DNA of 64,000 bases from Ipomoea triloba (taxonomy: Eukaryota; Streptophyta; Magnoliopsida; Solanales; Convolvulaceae). Both the position numbers and the translations under genes were made by a program. Under the pieces are notes generated by a model that searched no databases, was not told the origin of the DNA, and saw nothing but the letters and a program-made list of their open reading frames with translations. Shown in pieces: positions 49,896 to 60,425 of this stretch. Position 1 is the first letter of the stretch. Every line of letters begins with the position of its first letter. Location of the stretch: assembly GCF_003576645.1 (NCBI RefSeq), contig NC_044927.1, positions 12,918,215 to 12,982,214 on the forward strand. Direction: 5' to 3'.

Positions 49896-51586
49896 AAGTT
49901 TCCACACTTTAGATCTTGCTTGTCCTCAAGCAAGCGTTCTATCAAATCCTAATCATCTAAGTGCCAAGAACAGTTAATTGAAGATAGGATAATCAAAAAT
50001 TTCGTGATCAGGTGTGTTGGAATGGAGCGGGTGAAATTTCCTTCACTATCTAGCAAGACTATTAAGTTTAGGTCAGACAAATGCAAGAAATATACGGAGG
50101 AAGCAAATGCTTTTGAAGTGTAGTTTTCAAAAATGACAATCACACTTTTCCAATCATGCAATTATTGGGGATTCGTCTTATATTTTATTGGGGCCTAAAA
50201 GCTGATCCCACTAGTGGGAACGATGTGCACAACCTGGCCACAATTTCCAACCATACGCCAAAGCCCCTGTACTGAAAATTAAGTGAGGGCAGGGACATGG
50301 ACCGCTCATCGCCATGGCTTGGGCGATCGCTCTATTTTCTCACCTCCTAGGATAACGTCGTCGGGCTACCCGACTTCAAATGGAGATCCATGCTTTTTCG
50401 AAGACAGTGCAATGGGTGCCCGAATCCTAGCGAGGCGGCTCACCTCCTCTCATTTTTCTCTTCTCCTTGGAACATTTTAAGTGGACAACCGACTCCAGAT
50501 ATAACATTCGAAGACTATGGTTGAACACTTCCTAGCGAGAAGGCTTTCCTCGGATTTTATCTCTGGGAATGGCCTTTTTGAAGGCCTTTATTCATGTTTC
50601 ACCATGTCAACCCCTCATGCCTCTTTCTAGGGAGTAGGGATTATTTTCACTCAAAGCTCACTTTAAAGCTCTCCTTTTGCCCCATGTCCTGCTAGATTTA
50701 GTTCATTTCCGGGCTTCACAATTTTTATCTTTCTAAAGCCTAGGGGGTACACACTCTCACTTCGAGCGATCCTTGACTAAGGTCCCACTAAAATAGAAGA
50801 CGAAAGACATGCAATCATGCAGAATTTTCAAATTTTTGATGGTGGTGTGTGTCACAGATAGCTTCCAGAGCATATTTCAAACATTTGTTTTGGCATAAAA
50901 GTAAGAGTCTTCCTAGATAGTGCAGGCAACAACACACTCTTTTGTCCTAACACCTTAACAACTCAACTGATTACTCATCTTATGCAAGACATCCTTTCCA
51001 CACTTTAAAAGATGACATCGTCCTCGATGTCGCCATAAGGAGCGGTGGAGAAGGAGTTGGGTCAAAGAATTAATTAACAAGGAGCACCTTTCCACACTTT
51101 AAAAGTGTTTCCTGGGCTTCGCAATTTTTTCAATTTTAACACCCAAAAAGATCTTTCATTGACTCAAAGAATAAGAATGTTATACCAGGCATTGAACAAC
51201 CATCCTTCTTTCAAAAGGGAATAGAAGATATACCTTTCGTAGCAATTCTTCATTTAAGCATTGACCGTCCCTTTTCCTAGACAAAATATTCCATAAAAGA
51301 TTTGTTGATGAAAGATGGAAAGTAAGAATTGTACCTCGTATGACCATTTAATTCCTTGGTTCAATCTTGTCCTTATTGAGTTTGGGGTACCTCCCAAGAG
51401 TGCCACGTTTAACGTCCTTGGCTGGACGAAACGTGGTAGGATCTAGACCAAAAAGCATAAAATACTAAAAGCATAATAAGAACAGTTAAAAATAAAACAG
51501 TGTTCCCAAACAGATTCTTAGAGTTTGATTCATGGATACTTCATCATCCAAATTTCTTATGAAGGCAAGGTCTCATCAAATGTCAG
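49896..51586 (-). other. AthD 3' UTR
   Basis: Minus-strand UTR. From 5' to 3': post-ORF hairpin 51382-51398, AGGA-type hairpin 51014-51031 (arms GACATCG/CGATGTC), several CCACACTTT (AAAGTGTGG) motifs, structured palindrome 50379-50392 (one mispair), TCCCACTAGTGGGA (50206-50219), terminal hairpin 49915-49934, polypurine tract. Confidence 0.7.
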
Positions 51587-51984
51587 TCATAGCCCTGAGC
51601 TGGGTCCTCTTCTTGCCAGTTCTTCCCGTAGAAATAAAATATGCATGCTCAAATCTTGAATGAGTTCATAATGGTTTGCGTCCCTTTGTTCCAAGAGTGC
51701 TTCATGTTCCATGTGCAACTCATACTGAAATCTCTGCATTGTTTCCCAATTGGTGACTTTTGTGAAGCGTGTTGGAGTTGCAGGTGATGAAGGTGGTGGA
51801 ATAGGAGTCTGGTTTTCTGAAGGTGGGGCATCATTGGAGATTGAGATATTCAGAGATAGGGTTGGCGAAGAATGATGTTGATTATCCAAAGGGGTGTGGA
51901 TTTGTTCTCTCGGCGTGTTTGGTTTGGGAGATTCTGAGGATGGAGAGGGAGGCAATGGATTGACTCTCTTTTTTGGTTCCTTGG
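51587..51984 (-). pseudogene. AthD env-position ORF, C-terminal piece
   Basis: Continues the frame interrupted by AthB2: Pro/Ser-rich linker (EPKKRVNPLPPSPSS), then WETMQRFQYELHMEHEALLE and a coiled C terminus ending RRGPSSGL. Joined in frame to 61748-62047 once AthB2 and one CTTGG are removed. Confidence 0.75.
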
Positions 51985-53306
51985 TGATAAGACTCCGAGA
52001 TACCCTTATTTCAGGCACATTTTAGGGTGTTTTATCACGTCTATAGCATCCTTACTTGGTAAATTATGTGCGTAAATGCTTGAAAATCACTAACTGATGC
52101 ACGGAAGCTACTTTTAGCTTAAAAGAAGTAAAACAGGAGCCCCGGGAGCAAATAGGACCAAAAGTTGAGCTAAAAGAGCAAACCAGGCAAGAGCGGAGCC
52201 CCGGAGGACCAAACTGGAAGGCCACACGCGTGTGAGCAGGCGTGAAAACTTTCCAGAAGCTTCCCACGCACGCTCACACGCGTGTGAGGGGCGTGGAGAC
52301 GGTGATGCGCGAATTTCAGCTAGGGTTGTCATTTCGGAGACTATTTAAACCCCTTTGATGAATTTTCAGAGGAGGATTCCAGAAATTTAGTTTTTCCTTT
52401 TCTTAGTTTTTCCTTTGGAGAACTTTCTCCATTTTTCTTAGTTTTTAGATTAGATCAATCTCCATTGTAGAAGACAACAAGCTTGGATTGAAGATCTTCT
52501 TCTCTCTAGGTGATCTCTATTTCATTTCTATAATTTTAGCTATCTTATTCTTGGATTAAATTAGCTTGTGCTTGCATTTCATATTATGAGTAGCTAATTT
52601 AGTCTAGGGATTTGGATTGTGTGATTGAATATTATTTGTGTGATGATCTTATCTCTATATCTTGGATCTATGAGTTTGTGTTGATGGATTATCTGTTCTT
52701 GTCTTTTGATTGTTGTTTTGATGAGATCTTGTTTGGATTTGGCCAATCTAGATGAGAGATTGAGCTCTTGACTCTTTCATGTCTTTGATTAGAGTTAAGA
52801 TTTGAAGCTTGACACAATCAAGGTTCCTATGGACTTCTTAAGAATAGTAGGATAGTGTGTAGCTTAAGTGTTTGATAAAATTCATCTTAGAACTTTGGAT
52901 GCTTGAAGGCACTCCTAAGTCAAAGAAGCCTTAGTACACAAGGTGGAAAAGGACTAAGACAACACACTCTTGAATAGACAATATCCTAGCAATCCTAATC
53001 CATGACCTTAGACACTCACCTATGCAATATTCATGAACACTATCCAATCCCTACCCTTTTACATATTCACAAAATCACTTTTACTTTACTACTCTCTTGC
53101 ACTCAAACCAATCAATGAACTACTCTCACTCACAAATCACCCTTCACCACACTCGAGTCCTATGCATGATCCAATCAAGTAAACTCCCGAACGTTTGACA
53201 CACCTCCACGTCCCTCCTTCGAGACCGACACTCGGGGAGTCACAGACTTTCCGTTTTAACACAAATATCTTTTGACACTCCAACCCTACGCAAACTATCA
53301 ATGTCA
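51985..53306 (+). repeat. AthB2 5' LTR
   Basis: 1322 bp. CACACGCGTGTG palindromes at 52223-52289, TATTTAAA at 52342-52349. Confidence 0.92.
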
Positions 53307-53310
53307 AAAA

Positions 53311-53328
53311 TGGCGTCGTTGCCGAGGA
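53311..53328 (+). promoter_or_regulatory. Primer-binding site, tRNA-Asp type (AthB2)
   Basis: TGGCGTCGTTGCCGAGGA, two differences from the AthA site. Confidence 0.88.
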
Positions 53329-53444
53329 GGGCAATAGGTTGTAATATGTTTTTGTTTACTTTGATTGCATGAATGCTAGATTTGAGAAATGTTAATCCAT
53401 TCCACTTAATTTCGTTTTGTTTTTACTTGTTTTTGCTACTAACC

Positions 53445-53468
53445 CAATTGACTACTTCTAGTCAATTG
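53445..53468 (+). other. Leader hairpin before AthB2 gag
   Basis: CAATTGACTA and TAGTCAATTG pair perfectly around CTTC, 38 bases before the gag ATG. The loop and inner ACTA/TAGT are shared with AthA and AthD; the outer arms differ but still pair. Confidence 0.65.
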
Positions 53469-53505
53469 TGGAAATTTTCGTTTCATTGATAATTTTACTA
53501 GGGGA

Positions 53506-55113
53506 ATGCACACGCGAGCAAAAGGAAATCAAGGTTTACTACCCTACATTCCTGAAATTAATAGAGCAACTAGAAGGAAAAATACCCAAGGATCACTAAT
53601 GGCTTCATCAAGCACAACAAGAAATCCACAAGGAAGAGGCACAACAGTACCAAATCCACCCCCAGTTCCAATTAATCCACAAGTACCGATTAACCATGAA
53701 GAACCAATCATTGAAGAACCACAAGCTAACAGAGCAAACAATCAAGAGAACATTCGTGAAGAGGAATATTATGGAAATCCTCAAGAACCACAAAGATCAA
53801 TTGCAGATTACATTACTCCGGATTTTAACATGCACAACTCAATCTATGTACCTCCAATAGAGAACGTCAACTTTCACGTGCATCCAACTATTCTCACACT
53901 GGTTCAGAACAATCAATATTCGGGATTACCATCTGAAGATCCCAACGCACACATCACAAGGTTTATACGAGCATGTGGGATGTACAGACAAGAAGGCGTT
54001 AGCGAGGAAATAGTTCGACTCAAATTATTCCCATTTTCAGTTATAGGAGAGGCAGCACGATGGTTGGAAAGCCAAGACGACAATCATTTCAGAACGTGGC
54101 AACAGTTGCATCGTGAATTCCTGAACGAGTTCTTTCTCATTACAAAAACTATGAGGATTAGAAAGCTGATACAAGAATTCAAACAAGGAAGACTTGAAAG
54201 TTTGGGAGAGGCTTGGCGAAGATTTAAAGTTCTTAAAAGGCAATGCCCACAAGATCTGATGCACCCATGGGACATGATTAGCTCAATCTATGGAGGGTTA
54301 ACGGATGAAGGAAAAATGTCGCTTGACTCATCCTCCAGCGGTGCCTTTGTCTCCCTAGCTTTGCAAGAGGCTGAAGAACTAATCGATAGAATATCTAAAA
54401 ACACATCCTGTTGGTATGAACGAAGAGGAGATCATGGAGGAATTTATGAAGTTGATAATTGAGTGGCGAGTGAGGCCAAAATCGAAGCAATGAATCACGA
54501 AATCAAAAAGCTACAGGCTATGGTAGAAAAAATGGAAGGAAAGCCCAAGCATTGCATGGCATTGGCACTTTATTGTAATATTTTTGGAGGACCTCATGAC
54601 ACCAATATTTGCACTTCTACGTCTGCATCTGAACAAGTTGAGGCGGTAGATTATCAAAGGAACTCCAACTTCAATGCTTATGGACAAAACCAAAGATCAA
54701 ACAACAATTAGAAACAGGGAGAGGGTTGGAACAATAGCAACAATGACGGATATCAAACGCAAAGACAATACAACTATGGACACAAGCCTGCATATGGACA
54801 AAATGACAAGAACAGACTGATGTACAATCAAAACCAAGGAAATGGAAATCAAATGACCCAGTTCAAGCCACAATACGACTCTCAACTTGATTTTACTCAA
54901 CAAAGGAGGGATGACATCCGTGAAGTAGATGAAAGACTTACAAGGACGATCATGGAACTCAAAAATGATCAGGCAAATTCGAAAAAAGAGATTACTCAAG
55001 AGATTAGACAAGAAATTTCTAGTGTTCGACAAGAGTCTAAGGCCACACTTAAGACAATTGAGAATCAAATCTCTCAAATGTTTAAGATGATGTCAGATCG
55101 ACACTACGGATAA
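53506..55113 (+). pseudogene. Athila Gag of AthB2, two internal stops
   Basis: ATG 53506. One frame runs to 55113 with TGA at 54460-54462 and TAG at 54709-54711 inside. Capsid region at about residues 105-300: SIADYITPDFN, HPTILTLVQNNQYSG, EDPNAHITRFIRACG, RLKLFPFSVIGEAARWL, WQQLHREFLNEFF, RRFKVLKRQCPQ. After the first stop, a Cys/His segment (CMALALYCNIFGGPHDTNIC) may be a degenerate zinc finger, then Asn/Gln-rich sequence and a coiled coil (EITQEIRQEISSVRQESKAT). Gag would assemble particles; the stops prevent full-length product unless suppressed. Confidence 0.85.
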
Positions 55114-56097
55114 CTCCCGAGCAACACTGAAAACAACCCGAAAGTGAGTCAACGCCATTGATGCCAAGGAAGAAACACATGTGAAATGTGATCCAATGGA
55201 TGCTATCTGTGGAACATGTCAATGTAAGGTAGATGACCAAAGAAACAAGACTACCTCTTGTAGTCCGAATCTTGAATTGAAGAATGCGAACAGTTCATGC
55301 ACCATATCAATGAAAGAACACAAGGAGAAAACCACTTCGGAAGAATGCCCGAAAGAAAAGGAGCTACCACGAGACAACATCAAAAGTTCAAAAGAGAAAG
55401 AAACGGCTCGAGAATGTACAATTAATGCTTTTATTCGAAAATTTTTCAATAGCAAAGAATGTCGTGAGTTGTTTGAGAATGACATTTGTGATAGTTTTAC
55501 CTGTTTAAGCCAAGAATCTTCGGCTTGTATAACTGAGGGAAACCCTAGAAAGAAGGGTGACCCTGGAGCTTTGTTGATTCCTTGTTCTATACAGAACATG
55601 GAACCTAGAAACGCTCTTGCTATCTTGGTGCTTCTATCAATGTCATGTCTTCAAATCTTTTTGATAAATTGAACTTACCATGCTTGAAACCGACGAGGCT
55701 GACTCTACATTTGGCTGACGGAACCACACGGTATCCTGAAGGCTTAGCGGAAGATGTTTTAGTAAGAATAGGAAAATTTCTTGTGCCTGTCGATTTCATT
55801 GTTTGTAAGATGGGTGATGATGATCCCCATGAATCCTTAATTCTTGGAAGACCATTTCTGGCTACTAGTCGTGCACAAATAGATGTTAGTTCAGGCGAAA
55901 TTACCCTGAGATTCGAGGGACAAGCCACGAATGATGACAAGGAAAAAGCAAAAGAAGGAACTGATGACGATGAAAGGGCAAAGGTCAAATCAAAGGTGAA
56001 ACCAAAACCGAAGCGGAGGAATGATAAGCTTACACGGAAGGACACGTGGGTACCAAAATGCTTTCTACCACTACCAAGGAATATGGTTGAATTTTAA
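55114..56097 (+). pseudogene. Athila protease region of AthB2, frameshifted
   Basis: After the gag stop, a shifted frame (55181-55620) encodes a Cys/Lys/Glu-rich linker with KKGDPGALLIPC, which precedes the protease in Athila. The catalytic DLGASIN segment lies at about 55621-55644 but a one-base deletion (CTTGCTATC against CTTGCCGATC in AthB1) puts it out of frame. From 55645 the frame reads SSNLFDKLNLP, LADGTTRYPEG, ILGRPFLAT and ends at 56097. No RT follows. Confidence 0.8.
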
Positions 56098-56141
56098 CCA
56101 AGGTATGATGCGTCTAGCCAATGACGTAAACCGTGGCGCTA

Positions 56142-56159
56142 CTTGGGAGGCAACCCAAG
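56142..56159 (+). other. Post-ORF hairpin after AthB2 protease
   Basis: CTTGGG and CCCAAG around AGGCAA, 44 bases after the stop. Preceded by ACGTAAACCGTGGCGCTA, similar before the other members. Confidence 0.65.
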
Positions 56160-56359
56160 GTTTTAATAATATGTTTTTGCATTATTTCTATGCTTTAGTT
56201 TTTAATGTTTTTGTTCTAATAAATTGCTACAATCAAATGGAACCATGTTTTGAGGACTAACTTGTAGGAGTCGGGACTAAAAATTGCTTTGGAAAGGCTA
56301 AGTTTGGACATAGGTATGGAAGGCAAAGCCAAAAATCGGAAGAAAACAATGCAGTGGAC

Positions 56360-56518
56360 CTACACGAGGCTCACACGTGTGTAGCCGTGCGTGGGAACGA
56401 GGCAGTAGCCTCCAACGCACGCTCACACGCGTGTAGCCATGCGTGGGAGCAAGACAGAGAGCTCCCACGCACGGTCACACGAGTGTGACCGGCGTGGAAG
56501 CCCCCTACGGGTTTAAAA
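56360..56518 (+). promoter_or_regulatory. AthB2 internal GC/palindrome module
   Basis: Three units (CTCACACGTGTGTAG, CTCACACGCGTGTAG, GTCACACGAGTGTGAC) with CACGC/GCGTGG flanks, then TTTAAAA (56512-56518). It mirrors the LTR promoter layout and precedes the env-position ORF by about 0.8 kb. Confidence 0.5.
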
Positions 56519-57344
56519 CCCTTGTTCGGCCACTCCACGCCATTTTGCCCCAAAACACCATTTTTCTCTTCTCTTCTCCACGCAAGGAAGAACCAAACTC
56601 AAGGTTTGAACATATCTCTTACTTTTTACCTTCAAAGAAGATCAAAAACATCAACATCAAGGTAATTTCTCATCTTTTTAACACTTTATCCTTGAATATT
56701 CATGAGTTTGGAAGAGCTTGAATGAGAAATTTATTCTACATTGCCTTGCATGATTTTGAATGATTTTGAAAGTTTAAATTGGCTATAATGCTTCATAGAA
56801 CTATCCTTTGATGTTTTCTTTCATTATTGATGGTTACATTGATGGATTGTTATATATTTTTGAACTTCAAGTGTGAACACCATTGATGAACAAATGGGTT
56901 TGTTAGATTTCTTGTTGAAATTATGAAATTGATGCTTGAATTGATGAATAAACTTGTTATAGAACTATTATATGCCATCAATTTGACTTTTCACATGCTA
57001 CATTGCCCAAATTGAATTTTCAATTTCAAACCCTAATTTTGAATTTGGGGAAGAAGATGAAGTTGACGTTTTGAAATTCTTGACTTTTGTAGTTGACTTC
57101 TTATTTGACTATCAAATTGATATATCTTATGATGATTTTATGCATGTGTGTGATAATGGAATGATATTGTTGATATTCTTATGCTAGAATTGTCCAAAAT
57201 ATAGGGGAAACTATGGCGAAATTTTCGAAAATTCTTAGCCCTATATGTTTGAAATCCATTATCTTGACAAGGAACTTTACACAAATATGATGGTGACTTA
57301 TTCAAAGCCAATTACCATGAATGATAATTTTTATAATTTGTAGG

Positions 57345-58585
57345 ATGGGACGCTCGAAAGAAATTGCGAAGAAATCAAAGCATGATATAGGAGAATCGAG
57401 TCGATCAAGGACACGGCAACAAGCTACAGCTCAACAGGCTATACAAGAGCCGGGGTCAAGGTCATTACGACACTTGACACCCATCCAACTCGCGACAGTG
57501 GATAACTATAAAGGGAAGCAGCTTTCTGTTGGCCATCACTTTGAAGATAATGTTTTAAGAGAATTTGGTTGTTTGGACGAAGTGAATAGGCTTCTTAGGC
57601 ACCCACAGCTCCGCTATCTGTTTGAGTGGAGAGGACCCACCTATGCGCCTGTCACCTATGAATTCTTGGCGACCTTGGAAATTAGAAGGGAAATCACAAT
57701 GCAAGAGAGTCTATTTCATTCACTCTTTTCGGCAACCACTACTGTATGTCTGTCAACACTTTGGGTGTTACACTCGGTTTTCATGATGCAGTGAGCGTGT
57801 CCATGCCATATTTCAGAGATTTCAAGGAAGATTTTGATACAGACGAAGTTGCTAGACGATATTGGAGAAGCATCACAAATAATGCCCCATACAACTCTTC
57901 AAACTTGAAGGCAAAACTCATCACCCGGAATGCTCTAAAGGCTACCAGATTAGCCTTTGCTATAAATCTCTCAAGCAGAACCACAAATCGCAACAAGGTT
58001 TACAAGCAGGATCTATTCTACATGTGGTGCATGGAGAATGATGTTCGCATCAACATGGGTGTTCAAGCTAAAAAGTGGCTCCAGACCCAGCAAAAGCCTA
58101 AGGTTTAGACTGTGTTTATTGGACCTTTCGTTACTAAACTGTGCATTGGGTTGGGCTTACTGAACCGGTTGATGGGGGAGAGATCCGATGGTTGCACAAT
58201 TTCTTTCTCCGTGGGTGAGTTCTTTGCCGTAGAACTAAAGGTTGGAGGTGATGATGCACCTAATCTAGACGCTTCTGATGATGATGATGAGGACGAGGAA
58301 GAGAATGAGGAGGAGGATGCTGCACAGGAGCAAGGCCCTATTCCAATGGATTGGGCCACGACACAGACTTTTTATAGACAGCTCCAGGAGGAACAAATGA
58401 ACTTTTGGCGTGAGCAGCATACATGGCAAGAAGGCCATTTCACATCCATCTCCGTGAGATAGGATGTCCACACCGAGGACCTCAACCGCATGAGACAGGC
58501 GGTGGAGGATAATGATAGGAGAATTGCTGAGCTTGAGGCTAGATTCGATAGGCAGTTCCACCCTCCCTCATTCGGTGATCAATGA
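57345..58585 (+). pseudogene. Athila env-position ORF relic (AthB2)
   Basis: ATG 57345 (MGRSKEIAKKSKHD), chosen by alignment with AthB1 ATG 21190. Same domain order: LFEWRGPTYAPVTYEFLATLEI, SVNTLGVTLGFHD, YWRSITNNAPYNSSN, RTTNRNKVYKQDLFYMWC, FIGPFVTKLCIGLGL, acidic stretch, coiled C terminus ending RQFHPPSFGDQ. Broken by a one-base deletion near 57690, TAG at 58106-58108 (CAG in AthB1) and TAG at 58460-58462 (CAA in AthB1). AthB1 and AthB2 are broken at different places, so their common ancestor had an open gene. Confidence 0.82.
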
Positions 58586-60425
58586 TGCCTTCCTTCGATT
58601 TTTCTCGATACTGAGTTCCTTGACTTTGGTTACTATGGTTGCTAGCCCCATCTGAACATTAGGATCCCTATGCGCGGGGTTCCGACTTTTATTTCCTTTA
58701 TTTCTTTACTTTGCTTTACTTATCTTTATCGCTTTATGTTATTTAATTTCCAACTACTTTACTTTCTGCATTTCTATTCAAATAATTCTACTTATTTATA
58801 TGCTTTATTATCTAAGTTTTTGTTATTTTTATTTCTTTTATATTTCTATCAGTTTATAATAATTGAATAGTGCTCCGAAAACCCTTTTTGTATGTTATGT
58901 CTCCATTTCTTATAGAGCATCTATAACGGGAGCAGGCCTATGCTGGAAGCTAAAGTGTGGAAAGAGGGATGCATACTTGGTTTATCCTCTTATCCCTTTT
59001 TCTAATTTTAAGCCCCGTTTTGATCTTTAAAGTGTGAAAATATTTCTTTATAGCTTTGTGTATGAGTATATTAGAGCTTACCATGATTAATAGGATCGTT
59101 TGATGCATACCCTATATCGCAGAGCAATTTCCAAAGTGTGGAAAGGGATTTCTTATTTGTTTATCATTAGAATCCACGTTTCGTTCCTTTACCCTGTACG
59201 TATGGAAACATCGTCGAGGACGATGTTTACTCTAAAGTGTGGAAAGGACACACTTCGTGCTTTACATATCTACATGCTTAGTATAAGAAGTTGAAGCTCT
59301 TGGGAATGATAAGCGGGTGCATTTGCAGTTTTGAAAAGAGAGTTATTATTTGTGTTATCTAGGGAGAATTTTGACTGGATGCCCAAAAATTTTTACTCTC
59401 GAAATATCTTTGAGGAAGTTACTTTTCGCACCCATGAGAGCGTTTAGAGCCAAATAAGTTTATATTCTTGCCTGCTTGCATGATGTTCACCTCTTATTTA
59501 CGTAGGACCTTAGTCAAGGATCTCTCGAAGTAGGAGTGTGCACTCTTTGATTTTAGAAAGGTAAAACTAGCGAGGCCCGGAATTGAACTAACCTTGGTAG
59601 GGCATGGGGCAAAAGGTAAGCCTAATGGTAAGCTTAATGAGAAAACGAAACCCTTGAATCATAAATAGAAAAAAGCATGAGGGGTTGACACGAGGAGAAG
59701 TCGAAAAGGCAAAACGCCAATCACCAAAGAGTTTAAAATTGAGGGAAGCCAATTCGTTAGGCTGTGTCCAAACCATAGTCTTCGGCAAGCAAAAAGCTTT
59801 GTCTGGAGTCGGTTGTTCACATAAAAAGATCCCAAGAATTGAGAAAATAGAGCTGAGGTGAGCCGCTTAGCTAGGATTCGAGTAACCCATTGCACTGACC
59901 TTCGAAAAAGCATGGACCTCCATGTGAAGTCAGGTGGTTCGATGACGTTATCCTAGGAAGTGAGAAGAAAGAGGGACCGCGCTAAGCCAAAAGTGGTAAG
60001 TGGTCCATGCCCCTACCCTCATTTACATTTACGTTGGGCTTTGGCGTATAAGGATGGAAAGTTGATTAGCTAGTGCACATCGTTCCTACTAATAGGATCG
60101 GCTAGAGACCCTATTTAAATAGAAGGTGAACCAAAACTTTGGAAATGCATGCTTGCGTATGGTGCGAGAAGTGTGATCCCTTGTTTTATTTGTTTTATCA
60201 ACGAAAGGTTTTTATTTCCCGAAAATATATCTTGAGTTGCTGACATCTGACCAAAATCCTTTATAGATAACACAAATGATTTCCCCCGTTTCAACAGTCT
60301 TAGACACCCATTATTTTGATTTGCCAAAAGTTTTATTTTGCATGAGAAAGTATCTCGGAGACTTATATGCTTAGAGAGTAAAATGTCTTGCTTGAGGACA
60401 AGCAAGAAACAAAGTGTGGAAAATT
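58586..60425 (+). other. AthB2 3' UTR
   Basis: Non-coding. Repeated AAAGTGTGGAAA; extended AGGA-type hairpin 59206-59228 (AAACATCGTC/GACGATGTTT around GAG); CATGGACCTCCATG (59911-59924); TCCTACTAATAGGA (60084-60097, equivalent of TCCCACTAGTGGGA); terminal AGGA hairpin 60387-60406; polypurine tract AAAGTGTGGAAAA. Confidence 0.72.

Noticed and set aside
53506..56097. Possibility that RT/integrase lies hidden in the AthB gag-pro region
   Set aside because: No YVDD-like RT box, RNase H or HHCC/DDE integrase motif in any frame that I could read; protease ends and the post-ORF hairpin follows within 50 bases.
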